DNA from: an uncultured Bradyrhizobium sp.
GTDB taxonomy: Bacteria; Pseudomonadota; Alphaproteobacteria; Rhizobiales; Xanthobacteraceae
Length of the DNA: 57,690 nt
Reading direction: 5' to 3'
Assembly (NCBI RefSeq): GCF_936943645.1
Contig: NZ_CAKZJO010000062.1
Coordinates: forward strand, 1 to 57,690
Within the stretch, counting starts at the first letter, position 1. The number at the start of each line of letters is the position of its first letter. The position numbers were made by a program, and so were the translations under genes. A model generated the notes under the pieces. It saw only the letters and a program-made list of their open reading frames with translations. It did not search any database and was not told the origin of the DNA. Below, piece after piece: positions 24,754 through 33,421 of the stretch.

Positions 24754-24940
24754 TCGTCACCCTACCCTGGAGGGGGAGGGTTGCTGCGCATGTAGCGAAG
24801 CGGAATGCGTAGCGGGGTGGGGTGATCTCTCCCCACGAGCACTGTCCAACGCGGAGAGTCCGTCACCCCACCCCGCTCGCGCTGCGCGCGATCGACCACG
24901 GGCGAGCTACGCTCGTCCCGGCCCCCTCCAGGGGAGGGTA
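24754..24940. repeat. Composite inverted-repeat element, family B
   Basis: The outer arms are CACCCTACCCTGGAGGGGGA and CCCCCTCCAGGGGAGGGT. Inner parts read GTAGCGAAGCGGAATGCG, GGGGTGGGGTGA and TCACCCCACCCCGCTCGC. The same plan recurs at 37030-37258. It lies between convergent genes. Confidence 0.82.
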
Positions 24941-24953
24941 AGAAAGACTGTCC

Positions 24954-25895
24954 TCAATTATTCGCGCTCGCCGAATCGTCCATCGCCTTGAAGGCTTCCT
25001 CGAGCTGCAGCGAGATCGGCACGTTCAGGCGTTCGCCGGTCGGAAGCCGCGCGGTGAACCATTTGTTGTAGAGCGGGACGAGATCGCGGTTGGAGCCGAG
25101 CTTGCGGAAGGCACGCTCGACCAATGCGGCAAGTTGCGGCTCGCCCTTCCTGAACATGATGCCGTAGGGATCGTAGGACAAATAGTCCCCGGTGACGCGG
25201 TATTTGTCCTGCGCCTTGTGGCGCGCGATCAGGCCGAACAGCAGGATGTCGTCGGTGGCGAACGCATCGGCCTTGCCGTCGGCGAGCATCTGGTACGATT
25301 GCTCATGATCGGCGCCGACCGCGATGGTCAGTCCCAGCGAGGACTTCTTGTCGGCCGCCCGAATCGCCTGCTCGTTGGTGGTGCCCTTGGTCACCACGAC
25401 GGTCTTGCCCTTCAGGTCGCCCAGCGACTGGACGCTGGATGCCTTCGGCACCATCAACTTGGTGCCGGCGACGAACATCAGCGGCGAGAACGCGACGCGC
25501 TTGCCGCGCTCGGCATTGGCCGTGGTCGAACCGCATTCCAGGTCGATCTTGTTCCGGAGCACGGCGTCGATGCGGTCGTCCGAGGTGACCTTGACGTAGT
25601 CGATCTTCAGATTGGGATCGTCGACTTCGACGCCGATCTCCTCGACGATGGCCTCGCAGAGCTCGAGGCTGTAACCGATCGGGCGGCCCGACTGGTCGAG
25701 GAAGGAGAACGGCGGCGAGCTCTCGCGATAGCCAAGCCGCACGGCATGCGCCTTCTTGATCGCCGACAGCGTCGGGCTGAGCCCTTCGCTGGCGGTCTGC
25801 GCGCGCGCAGGCACCGCCAGGAAGGAGCTCGCGAGCAACGCGGCTGCAAGCCACAGGCGGCCCGCGGTCAGCGACCTCGCCGATATCTGGCCCAT
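24954..25895 (-). CDS. Amino acid ABC-type substrate-binding protein (SBP family 3), orphan
   Basis: 313 residues. A signal peptide spans about 1-32 (LWLAAALLASSFLAVPARAQ). The mature part matches glutamate/aspartate-type binding proteins: VRLGYRESSPPFSFLDQSGR, GYSLELCEAI, CGSTTANAERG and KGTTNEQAI. It binds an amino acid in the periplasm. No permease or ATPase gene is adjacent; instead the gene starts nine bases after the stop of a DctA-type symporter, an unusual partner. Confidence 0.9.
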   Translation of the reverse strand: MGQISARSLTAGRLWLAAALLASSFLAVPARAQTASEGLSPTLSAIKKAHAVRLGYRESSPPFSFLDQSGRPIGYSLELCEAIVEEIGVEVDDPNLKIDYVKVTSDDRIDAVLRNKIDLECGSTTANAERGKRVAFSPLMFVAGTKLMVPKASSVQSLGDLKGKTVVVTKGTTNEQAIRAADKKSSLGLTIAVGADHEQSYQMLADGKADAFATDDILLFGLIARHKAQDKYRVTGDYLSYDPYGIMFRKGEPQLAALVERAFRKLGSNRDLVPLYNKWFTARLPTGERLNVPISLQLEEAFKAMDDSASANN

Positions 25896-25904
25896 GGTTC
25901 GCTC

Positions 25905-27203
25905 CTATCCATGGCCGGCCATCGCGGGCACTTCGCCCGGCACCATATCCTCGGGCACGACATCGCCGGGTCCGAGCGCGTGCTCGGGCCCAAGCTCGCC
26001 TTCCCATTTGGCCACGACCGAGGTCGCCAGCGTGTTGCCGATCACGTTGGTGGCACTGCGGCCCATGTCGAGGAAGGTGTCGATGCCCATGATCATCAGA
26101 AGGCCCGCCTCGGGAATGTTGAACTGCGCCAGGGTCGAGGCGATCACGACGAGGGAGGCGCGCGGCACGCCGGCGACGCCCTTCGAGGTGATCATCAGTG
26201 TCGCCAGCATCGCGAGCTGGGTGCCGAGCGGCATGTCGATGTGATAGCTCTGCGCGATGAAGATGCTCGCGAAGGTGCAATACATCATCGTGCCGTCGAG
26301 ATTGAAGGAATAGCCGAGCGGCAGCACGAAGCTCGAGATCCGCGACGAGGCGCCGAAGCGGTTGAGCCCCTCCAGCGTCTTCGGATAGGCCGCCTCCGAA
26401 CTCGCGGTCGAGAACGCGATCATCAGCGGTTCGCGGATCAGCTTCAGCAGATGGCTGTAGCGCGGTCCGATCACGATGAAGCCGACGATGACCAGGATGG
26501 TCCACAGGATCGCCAGCGAGAGATAGAAGCCGCCCATAAAGACGACGAGCTTCCAGAGCACGGCGAGGCCGTTCTTGGCGACCGTCGCCGTGATGGCCGC
26601 CCACACCGCGAGCGGCGCGAACAGCATCACGTAGCTCGTGACCTTGAGCATGATGTGGCTGATGTCGTCGATCATCGCCAGGATCGGCTTGGAGCGCTCG
26701 GGCATCGCGCCCATCGCCACCGAGAAGAACACGGCGAAGATCACGATCTGCAGGATCTCGTTCTGCGCCATCGCATCCGCAATCGAGGTCGGAATGAGAT
26801 GGGTGAGGAACTTCTCGATCGAGAAGGCCGACACCGGCAGGCCGGTCGATTGCCCCGCCGCTGGCAGCGTGCCCGGGAAATTCGCGCCGGGCTGCAACAG
26901 GTTCACCATCACGAGGCCGAGCAGCAGCGAGACGAAGGAGGCGCTGATGAACCAGCCCATGGTCTTGGCGAAGATGCGTCCGAGCTTGGCGCCTGAGCCC
27001 ATATGGGCGATGCCGCCGACCAGCGTCGCGAACACCAGGGGCGCGATGATCATCTTGATCAGGCGCAGGAACATCATGGCGATCAGGTTGATGGCAGAGG
27101 CCCACTCGGCGCGGGTATCCGGCAGGAAATTGTAGATCGCCGCCCCCATGATGATGCCGAGCACCATCGCCGCCAGAATGTATTGCGTAAACCTGTTGGA
27201 CAT
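25905..27203 (-). CDS. Dicarboxylate/amino acid:cation symporter (DctA/GltP family)
   Basis: 432 residues from the ATG at 27203 (MSNRFTQYIL); the longer in-frame start at 27263 adds non-conserved sequence. It is a sodium- or proton-driven inner-membrane symporter for C4-dicarboxylates or acidic amino acids. Family motifs are the serine-rich TASSEAAYPKTLEGL hairpin HP1, LPLGYSFNLDGTMMYCT in TM7, and GVAGVPRASLVV in HP2. Upstream, GTCGC-N10-GCGAC at 27237-27256 may be an operator. It heads a two-gene transcript with the orphan binding protein. Confidence 0.93.
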   Translation of the reverse strand: MSNRFTQYILAAMVLGIIMGAAIYNFLPDTRAEWASAINLIAMMFLRLIKMIIAPLVFATLVGGIAHMGSGAKLGRIFAKTMGWFISASFVSLLLGLVMVNLLQPGANFPGTLPAAGQSTGLPVSAFSIEKFLTHLIPTSIADAMAQNEILQIVIFAVFFSVAMGAMPERSKPILAMIDDISHIMLKVTSYVMLFAPLAVWAAITATVAKNGLAVLWKLVVFMGGFYLSLAILWTILVIVGFIVIGPRYSHLLKLIREPLMIAFSTASSEAAYPKTLEGLNRFGASSRISSFVLPLGYSFNLDGTMMYCTFASIFIAQSYHIDMPLGTQLAMLATLMITSKGVAGVPRASLVVIASTLAQFNIPEAGLLMIMGIDTFLDMGRSATNVIGNTLATSVVAKWEGELGPEHALGPGDVVPEDMVPGEVPAMAGHG

Positions 27204-27415
27204 CGTTGACCCCCACGTACACCGGCGCTTCATGATGTCGCAGATATCATAGCGACGCAACACGCTTTGCGTGTGATCGCGTTTTCAGGATGTTCCCGTT
27301 GTGAAATGGAACGCCGCGCTCTAGCCTTCACGCAGCGCACAACACATGCGGCCTGCACGTTTCGTTTGCGACGGCTGCATCAATAATCGTCAAGACGATC
27401 AAGGAGGGAAACGCC

Positions 27416-28417
27416 ATGAGCGGCAACGTCAATCGCCAAATCCTGCTGGTGGAAAAGCCCAGCGGCAAGCTCGGCCCGGAGCACTTCAAGATGGTGGACG
27501 GCGCAATGCCGGAACCGAAGGACGGCGAAGCCCTGCTGCGCGTGCGATACATCTCGCTCGACGCCGCCAACCGCGCCTGGATGCACGGCGCGACCTATCG
27601 CTCCGCCGTCGAAGCCAACAGCGTGATGGCCGGCGGTGCCATCGCCGAGGTCATCAGCTCGAAGGCGCCTGAGCTAGCTCCCGGCGACATCGTGTTCGGC
27701 GACACCGGCTGGCAGGAATTTGCCGCGGTGCCCGCAAAGCATCTCACCAAGATGCCGAAGCTCGAGCCGATGACGCATCTGCTCAGCGTGTTCGGCATCG
27801 CAGGCCTCACCGCCTATTTCGGTCTGCTCGAGATCGGCAAACCCAGAGAGGGCGAAACCGTCGTGGTGTCCGCGGCCGCAGGCTCGGTCGGCTCGATCGT
27901 CGGACAGATCGCCAAGATTAGGGGATGCCGCGTGGTCGGCATCGCCGGCGGCGCGGACAAGTGCAACTGGCTGACGAGCGAGCTCGGCTTCGATGCTGCC
28001 GTGGACTACAAGGACGGCGCGGTCTTCAAGGCGTTGCGTGCGGCCGCGCCAAAGGGCATCGACGTCTATTTCGACAATGTCGGCGGCGACATTCTCGAAG
28101 CCTGCCTGCCGCAGATGAACAATTACGGCCGCATTGCCTGCTGCGGCGCGATCTCGCAATATGACGGCACACCATCCGCGCACGGCCCGCGCGGCGTGCC
28201 GGGACTGATCGTGGTGAAGCGGCTCGTCATGCAGGGCTTCATCGTGATGGATTACATGAAGGAGAGCCCGCGCGCGCTCGCCGATCTCCAGGCCTGGGTC
28301 AAGTCCGGCAAGCTGAAGGTGCAGGAAGACGTCATCGACGGCCTCGCGAACACGCCAAAGGCGCTGATCGGATTGCTCGCGGGCGAGAACCGCGGCAAGC
28401 GGATGATCAGGCTCTGA
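27416..28417 (+). CDS. NADP-dependent MDR-family oxidoreductase (CurA/leukotriene B4 dehydrogenase type)
   Basis: 333 residues, zinc-independent medium-chain reductase. The N-terminal segment YISLDAANRAWMH and the nucleotide loop VSAAAGSVGSIVGQIAK fit enone or alkenal reductases. CYFDNVGGDILE-type sequence is present as VYFDNVGGDILEACL. It reduces conjugated double bonds of aldehydes or ketones with NADPH, probably in detoxification. AAGGAGGGA precedes the ATG. A strong hairpin follows the stop. Confidence 0.92.
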   Translation: MSGNVNRQILLVEKPSGKLGPEHFKMVDGAMPEPKDGEALLRVRYISLDAANRAWMHGATYRSAVEANSVMAGGAIAEVISSKAPELAPGDIVFGDTGWQEFAAVPAKHLTKMPKLEPMTHLLSVFGIAGLTAYFGLLEIGKPREGETVVVSAAAGSVGSIVGQIAKIRGCRVVGIAGGADKCNWLTSELGFDAAVDYKDGAVFKALRAAAPKGIDVYFDNVGGDILEACLPQMNNYGRIACCGAISQYDGTPSAHGPRGVPGLIVVKRLVMQGFIVMDYMKESPRALADLQAWVKSGKLKVQEDVIDGLANTPKALIGLLAGENRGKRMIRL

Positions 28418-28419
28418 CG

Positions 28420-28448
28420 ATACCGGCGCGGCACATCCGCGCCGGTAT
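28420..28448 (+). terminator. Strong hairpin after the MDR oxidoreductase gene
   Basis: A perfect 12-bp stem, ATACCGGCGCGG against CCGCGCCGGTAT, around the loop CACAT. It begins two bases after the stop codon. The following AATCTACTT has little U-run, so termination may need Rho or the hairpin may mainly protect the 3' end. Confidence 0.65.
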
Positions 28449-28573
28449 AATCTACTTGCGGTAGCGGCCGAAGCGGCCAATGATATCGCTCGCGAGGCAT
28501 CACTCGCGACGATTGCGATTGCATGACTTTGATTAAGCGTCGAACGATATCGACAGGGCAGGAATTCATCCAG

Positions 28574-29422
28574 ATGTTCAACACGTTGAAACGAGTCTCA
28601 ACGCGCAAGGCGCTGCTGGCGGCGGCATTGTTCGCAACTGCAACAGGCGCGTTCGCGCAGGCACCGACCGACGCGCAGAAGAGCGCCATCCGGTCCGCAT
28701 GCCGCTCGGACTTCATGGCGCACTGCTCCAGCGTGACGCCCGGAGGCACGGAGGCGTTCCAGTGCCTGCAGAAGAACATGTCGAGCCTCTCGTCGGGATG
28801 CCAGACCGCGGTTCGCGCGATCGCGCCTCCAGCGGCGCCGAAGACCGAAGCCGCTCCCGCCGCGCCGAAGACCGAAGCGGCGCCCAGGGAAGCAGCTCCC
28901 AAGACTGAGCCGGCAGCGGCCGCGCCCAAGGCTGAGTCAGCCCCCGCTGCGAAGCCGGCCGCCGCCGCAGCGGCCCCGAAAGCTGCTGCGCCCAAGCAGC
29001 CAAGCAGCGCGCAACTTGCCGCAATCAAGAGCGCGTGCCGGGGCGATTATCCCAAGGTTTGCGCCAGCGTGCCGCCAGGCGGCGCGCCTGCGCTGGAATG
29101 CCTGGAGAAGAACAAGGCCAAGGTCTCGCCGGCCTGCGGAAGCGCCGTCAGCGCAGCAACCGGTGGCGGCGCGGCAGCCGCCGCAGCCCCGTCTGCAGGC
29201 GCGGCAGCCGCCCCTGCCGCAGCGCCCACCGTGCTCGTGCTGCGTCCGATGCGACCGCGCGAAGAGCTGTTCGTGGCACGATCGGCCTGCGGCGCGGACA
29301 TCCGCACGATCTGTGCCGGCGTCGAGGTTGGCGCCGGCCGCATCATGCAGTGCCTTGCGAATAACGCGGCATCGCTGTCGCCGGCGTGCCGGGACGTGCT
29401 GGCGGCGTTCACGGTGCGATAG
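28574..29422 (+). CDS. Secreted cysteine-rich repeat protein (three repeats)
   Basis: 282 residues from the ATG at 28574. A signal peptide spans about 1-29 (cleavage near AFAQA). Three cysteine-rich repeats use C43/51/64/76, C155/163/176/188 and C239/247/260/272, each with identical spacing C-x7-C-x12-C-x11-C. Repeats 1 and 2 are separated by an Ala/Pro/Lys/Glu linker built from an AAPKTE repeat, and repeats 2 and 3 by a Gly/Ala linker. Similar to eukaryotic GLG1-type repeats and to the one-repeat protein at 9184. A disulfide-rich envelope protein of unknown function. Confidence 0.82.
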   Translation: MFNTLKRVSTRKALLAAALFATATGAFAQAPTDAQKSAIRSACRSDFMAHCSSVTPGGTEAFQCLQKNMSSLSSGCQTAVRAIAPPAAPKTEAAPAAPKTEAAPREAAPKTEPAAAAPKAESAPAAKPAAAAAAPKAAAPKQPSSAQLAAIKSACRGDYPKVCASVPPGGAPALECLEKNKAKVSPACGSAVSAATGGGAAAAAAPSAGAAAAPAAAPTVLVLRPMRPREELFVARSACGADIRTICAGVEVGAGRIMQCLANNAASLSPACRDVLAAFTVR

Positions 29423-29541
29423 CTCCGCCGCGCAACGCGCGCATCGATATTTGGCAGCGCGCGAGCATGAATTTTCGCACGCTTGCAGCGACAAATCCTT
29501 TGCTGATCCGATTTCGATCACGACAAGACCGGGAGGACAAC

Positions 29542-29757
29542 ATGCGATCATTGCTGCTCGTTGCTTCTGCGCTCCTCGCTTTCGGCGCAACCATGACCTT
29601 CGAGGCCACCGATGCCAATGCGGTGGTGTGCGCCCGCGGCGTCTATCGCGCCGGTTGCGCCGGGCCGAACGCGGCCGTCGTGGTCCGCAAGCCGGTTCCG
29701 GTCGTCCGTTGCACCAGGGTGCTGGTGAACGGCGTCTATGTGAAGCGCTGCGTCTGA
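29542..29757 (+). CDS. Small secreted protein of unknown function
   Basis: 71 residues. Residues 1-27 form a signal peptide (LLLVASALLAFGATM, cleavage near ANA). The mature peptide of about 44 residues has four Cys (VVCARGVYRAGCAGP and VRCTRVLVNGVYVKRCV) and is basic. GGGAGGA precedes the ATG. No family is recognised, but this type of short cysteine-containing peptide after an ANA cleavage site resembles the protein at 8889. Confidence 0.72.
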   Translation: MRSLLLVASALLAFGATMTFEATDANAVVCARGVYRAGCAGPNAAVVVRKPVPVVRCTRVLVNGVYVKRCV

Positions 29758-29913
29758 CACGCGAATAGCCAAGCCGGCACGGTTTGGCTATGATTCGGGC
29801 CTGACGGCTTCGGGGGCGCGCAAGACGTGCGTCCGAAGATGAGCTGCGGCGCGTCCTCGCTTAGCCGATAATTCTGCTGGCGCGGGACGTCGGAGCACAT
29901 TAGTCTACCCCTA

Positions 29914-29935
29914 GATAGTAAGTATACTGTCAATT
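29914..29935. promoter_or_regulatory. Candidate MarR operator of the CoA-gentisate cluster, left copy
   Basis: Contains AGTATACTGTCAAT, shared with the site at 34142-34163; over the 24 bases starting CTAGAT the two copies differ at two positions. It lies 14 bases upstream of the TTG start of the flavin monooxygenase gene. TATACT at 29923-29928 could serve as -10; no good -35 is visible. Confidence 0.65.
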
Positions 29936-29948
29936 AGGGAGGCAGGCG

Positions 29949-31088
29949 TTGCGGATCGCCGTGATTGGCGGAGGGCCCGGTGGGCTCTATTTCGCCTATC
30001 TGTGGAAGAAGCGTCACCCCGAGGATCAAGTCGACCTGTTCGAACAGAACCCGGCCGACGCGACCTGGGGCTTTGGTGTCGTGTTCTCCGACCAGGCGCT
30101 GGAATTCCTGCGCGCCGACGACCCCGAGACGGTCGACGCGATCGCGCCGCATATGGAGAGCTGGGAGAACATCACGCTGAACCTCGGCGGCGACAGCGTC
30201 GCCATCGACGGCGTCGGCTTCTCCTCCATCGGGCGGCTCGAGCTGTTGAGGTTCCTGCAGCAGCGCGCGCTCGACGTCGGCGTCACGCCGCGCTTCGACA
30301 CGCAGATCCACGCGATCGACCAGCTCAATGGCCACGATCTGATCGTCGCCGCGGACGGCCTGAACTCGCTGGTGCGCCGCGCCTATGAGGGCGATTTCGG
30401 GACGTCGCTGTCCTACTCCTCCAACAAGTTCGTCTGGTACGGCACCTCGAAGCGCTTCGACACGCTGTCGCAGACCTTCGTGAAGACCGACCGCGGGGCT
30501 TTCAACGCGCATCACTACCGCTACTCGCCGACGATGAGCACCTTCCTGGTCGAATGCGATCACGCGACCTGGCAGGCCTATGGCTTCGCCTACAAGGACT
30601 TGGAGCAGTCCAAGGGCGTCTGCGAGGAGGTGTTCGCGGACACGCTCGGCGGTCATTGCCTCGTCTCCAACAAATCGGTCTGGCGCAATTTCCCCTGGGT
30701 CTGGAACGAGCATTGGTCATTCAAGAACATGGTACTGATCGGCGATGCCCTGCATTCGGCGCATTTCTCGATCGGCTCGGGCACGCGGCTTGCCATCGAG
30801 GACGCCATCGCGCTGGTCAAGGCGCTGGAATCGGATGCGCACCTGACCACGGCATTGCACCGCTACCAGGCCGCGCGAAAGCCGGTGGTGCAGAAGCTCG
30901 TCAACGCGGCCCGCACCAGTGCCTTCTGGTACGAGCATTTCGCCCAGCACATGCAGCAAGGCCTGATGGACTTCGCCTACAGCTACATCACCCGCTCCGG
31001 CCGTATCGACGATGCACGCCTGCGCCACATGTCGCCGGGCTTCATGGCGCGTTACGAGGCCGCCAAGAACGGTGGGGATGAGGCATGA
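29949..31088 (+). CDS. FAD-dependent aryl-CoA-type monooxygenase
   Basis: 379 residues from a TTG with AGGGAGGC before it. The Rossmann motif GGGPGG is at residues 7-12, and the second FAD region is IGDALHSAHFSIGSGTR. The segment WGFGVVFSDQALEFL is characteristic of the group including salicylyl-CoA 5-hydroxylase and the N-terminal half of aminobenzoyl-CoA monooxygenase, recalled from family knowledge. Its stop overlaps the CoA ligase start (ATGA). In this context I infer hydroxylation of salicylyl-CoA or a close aryl-CoA at C5 en route to gentisate. Confidence 0.85.
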   Translation: MRIAVIGGGPGGLYFAYLWKKRHPEDQVDLFEQNPADATWGFGVVFSDQALEFLRADDPETVDAIAPHMESWENITLNLGGDSVAIDGVGFSSIGRLELLRFLQQRALDVGVTPRFDTQIHAIDQLNGHDLIVAADGLNSLVRRAYEGDFGTSLSYSSNKFVWYGTSKRFDTLSQTFVKTDRGAFNAHHYRYSPTMSTFLVECDHATWQAYGFAYKDLEQSKGVCEEVFADTLGGHCLVSNKSVWRNFPWVWNEHWSFKNMVLIGDALHSAHFSIGSGTRLAIEDAIALVKALESDAHLTTALHRYQAARKPVVQKLVNAARTSAFWYEHFAQHMQQGLMDFAYSYITRSGRIDDARLRHMSPGFMARYEAAKNGGDEA

Positions 31089-32698
31089 GCAACGAGATAC
31101 GCGACCAGGTGCCCGCCGACAGCGAGGGGGCGCGCGAGATCGGCTTTGCCGTTCCTGACATCTACAACGCCAGCCGGGTGTTGTTTGACAATCTCGGCAA
31201 GGGAAGCGGCGACAAGCCCGCGCTGATCGGCCCGGCGGGCACGCGAACCTACGCCGAGCTCTGCGGCGAGGCCTGCCGCTGGGGCAACGGTCTTGCTTCG
31301 CTCGGCCTGACGCGCGGCGACCGCGTGCTGCTGTTTCTCGACGACACGCCGGCCTACCCGGCTGCCTTCTTCGGCGCGGTGCGCGCCGGCTTCGTGCCCC
31401 TCCTGATCAACACGCTGACGCCGCCGGATCTCCTGCAGTTCTATCTCGCAGATTCCGGCGCCACCGTTGCGGTGGCGGACGCCGAGTTCTGCGCGCGCTT
31501 CAATGCGCAGGCCTGCAAGGATACGAAGCTGCATACGCTGATCATCGCCAACGGACCGGCGGGCGATCACGCCGCACCGAAGGCGCTCGCGGCAGCAGGC
31601 TGGCTTGCGCAGTTTCCCGCCCAACTGGCGGAAGCGGACACAAATCGCAACGAGATGGCGTTCTGGATGTATTCGTCGGGGTCGACCGGCCGGCCCAAGG
31701 GCATCGTGCATCTCCAGCACGACATGGCCTATAGCGACCTCGCTTTCGCCAAGGACATCCTGAAGCTGACGCCTGACGACATCTGCTTCTCCGTGCCGAA
31801 GATCTTTTTCGCCTACGGCTTCGGCAATTCCGTCACCTTCCCGTTCTCGGCGGGGGCAGTGACACTGCTGCTGCCGGGCCAGCCGAAACCCGCCGCGATC
31901 TTTGCGGCGATCGCGCAGTACAGGCCGACGGTCTTCTTCGGCCTGCCGACGCTCTACACCTCGCTGACCAAGGCCGAGGGCGCCGAGAAAGCAGATTTCT
32001 CGTCCTTGCGCATGGCGCTCTCCGCGGCCGAGGTGCTTTCGGCCGAAGTCTTCAACGGTTGGAAGACGCTGACTAGCCTTGAGATCGTCGAGGGCCTCGG
32101 CTCGACCGAGGTGCTGCACATCTATCTCTCCAACCGGCCCGAGCAAAAGAAGCTCGGCGCCGCGGGAATGCGCGTGCCCGGCTACGAGGTCGCGTTGCGC
32201 GACAAGAACGGCCGCGACGTCGCCGACAACGAAGAAGGCATCTTGTGGGTGCGCGGCGATTCCAACACGCCGCTGTACTGGAACCGGCCGGACAAATCCG
32301 CCGAGACCATTCGCGAGGGCGGCTGGATCTACACCGGCGACCGGTTCGTGCGCGATGCCGACGGCTTCCACTTCTTCCGGGGCCGCGCCGACGATCTCAT
32401 CAAGATCTCCGGACAGTGGGTCTATCCGCTCGAGGTCGAGCTGTGCCTCGCCGACCACCCCGACATCCGCGAATGCGCGGTATTCGCCGCCGAGCTGCCG
32501 GACCGCCGCATGACGCTGAAGGCCGTGGTGGTGATGAACAACCGCGCGGTCAACCAGGGCGACGCGACGCGGCGATTGCAGGATTACGTCAAGGGCAAGC
32601 TGCTGCCCTACAAATATCCGCGCGAGGTGATCTTCACCGACGAGCTGCCGAAGACGGGGACTGGGAAGATTGACCGGCAGGCGCTGCTGAGGATGTGA
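31085..32698 (+). CDS. Benzoate-CoA-ligase-family aryl-CoA synthetase
   Basis: 537 residues, ANL superfamily. The P-loop YSSGSTGRPKG is at 196-206. The adenylate motif is YTGDRF, the hinge is GRADDLIKISGQWV, and the C-terminal catalytic lysine is K528 in PKTGTGKIDR. It activates an aromatic acid to the CoA thioester with ATP. The overall pattern (PLLINTLTPP, KIFFAYGFGNS) is that of benzoate-CoA ligases. Coupled to the monooxygenase by a four-base overlap, it probably supplies that enzyme's substrate, perhaps salicylate or a related hydroxybenzoate. Confidence 0.9.
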   Translation: MSNEIRDQVPADSEGAREIGFAVPDIYNASRVLFDNLGKGSGDKPALIGPAGTRTYAELCGEACRWGNGLASLGLTRGDRVLLFLDDTPAYPAAFFGAVRAGFVPLLINTLTPPDLLQFYLADSGATVAVADAEFCARFNAQACKDTKLHTLIIANGPAGDHAAPKALAAAGWLAQFPAQLAEADTNRNEMAFWMYSSGSTGRPKGIVHLQHDMAYSDLAFAKDILKLTPDDICFSVPKIFFAYGFGNSVTFPFSAGAVTLLLPGQPKPAAIFAAIAQYRPTVFFGLPTLYTSLTKAEGAEKADFSSLRMALSAAEVLSAEVFNGWKTLTSLEIVEGLGSTEVLHIYLSNRPEQKKLGAAGMRVPGYEVALRDKNGRDVADNEEGILWVRGDSNTPLYWNRPDKSAETIREGGWIYTGDRFVRDADGFHFFRGRADDLIKISGQWVYPLEVELCLADHPDIRECAVFAAELPDRRMTLKAVVVMNNRAVNQGDATRRLQDYVKGKLLPYKYPREVIFTDELPKTGTGKIDRQALLRM

Positions 32699-32740
32699 CG
32701 CAAACAGCGGTAAGGGACGCACACTGCCGCCACCATCTCG

Positions 32741-32880
32741 GTGTCATCCCCGCGAACGCGGGGATCCATAGCCACAGGGAGTGGTTGTGGCGTTAACTGG
32801 TAACTCCGAGTCCCCGCCAAACTCCTGCTGCGGCGTATGGGTCCCGGATCTGCGCTTACGCTTGTCCGGGACGACAGCGG
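32741..32880. repeat. Composite inverted-repeat element, family A
   Basis: GTCATCCCCGCGAACGCGGG, then GGATCCATAGCCACAGGG, a core with TAACTCCGAGTCCCC, TATGGGTCCCGGATCTGCG, and finally CTTGTCCGGGACGACAG. It lies between the convergent CoA ligase and marR genes. Its two ends come from different sub-types, so the copy is a mosaic. Confidence 0.8.
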
Positions 32881-32908
32881 AGGGTGGCGCACACAACACT
32901 CCTCGCCC

Positions 32909-33421
32909 TCATCCCGCCTTCCCCAGATGCTCCAGCGCATCCTCTGCCCGCAGCGGCACGCGCGAGGCTTCGTTGTTGAGGTCGACGAGCTGCGACATCA
33001 GCCCCATCAGCGTCTTGCGATCGGCCGGCTTCAGCGGCTCCAGCATGCGCGCCTGGGCGCGCTCGACGGCCGGGATGATCTCGCGCAGGATCGCGGTGCC
33101 CGATTTGGTCAGATAGAGCAGCTTGATCCGCTTGTCCTCGGGCGCCGGCTTGCGCTCGATATAATCCTTGGCCTGGAGCCGCTCGATCACGCTGCCGAGC
33201 GTGGAGCGGTCGAAGGCGATCACCGCCGACAGCCGCGTGGCGTCGATGCCGGGATGGGTGTGGATCGCGATCAGCGCCGCATATTGCACCGGGGTCAGGT
33301 CGAACGCCCTGCACTCCTCCATGAAGATCGAGACCGCGATCTGCTGCATGCGCCGGAACAGATAGCCCGGCGCCGCGTAGACCGCGTCGATCGTGATCGG
33401 AGCGGGCGGCTTACTCGGCAT
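32909..33421 (-). CDS. MarR-family transcriptional regulator
   Basis: 170 residues from the ATG at 33421, which overlaps the end of the maleylpyruvate isomerase gene by 11 bases; the longer in-frame version is not conserved. The winged HTH is visible in LTPVQYAALIAIHTHPG and the recognition helix and wing follow (TRLSAVIAFDRSTLGSVIER, then RKPAPEDKRIKLLYLT). It should bind a palindrome as a dimer and release it on an aromatic acid or aryl-CoA. The twin sites at 29914 and 34142 are the obvious targets. Confidence 0.92.
   Translation of the reverse strand: MPSKPPAPITIDAVYAAPGYLFRRMQQIAVSIFMEECRAFDLTPVQYAALIAIHTHPGIDATRLSAVIAFDRSTLGSVIERLQAKDYIERKPAPEDKRIKLLYLTKSGTAILREIIPAVERAQARMLEPLKPADRKTLMGLMSQLVDLNNEASRVPLRAEDALEHLGKAG

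Noticed and set aside
25134..26996. 620-codon plus-strand frame antisense to the binding protein and symporter genes
   Set aside because: His/Asp/Arg-rich shadow translation with no domain features.
27237..27256. GTCGC-N10-GCGAC as a defined operator of the symporter gene
   Set aside because: Five-base GC-rich arms are expected by chance at this composition; mentioned only as a possibility in the symporter entry.
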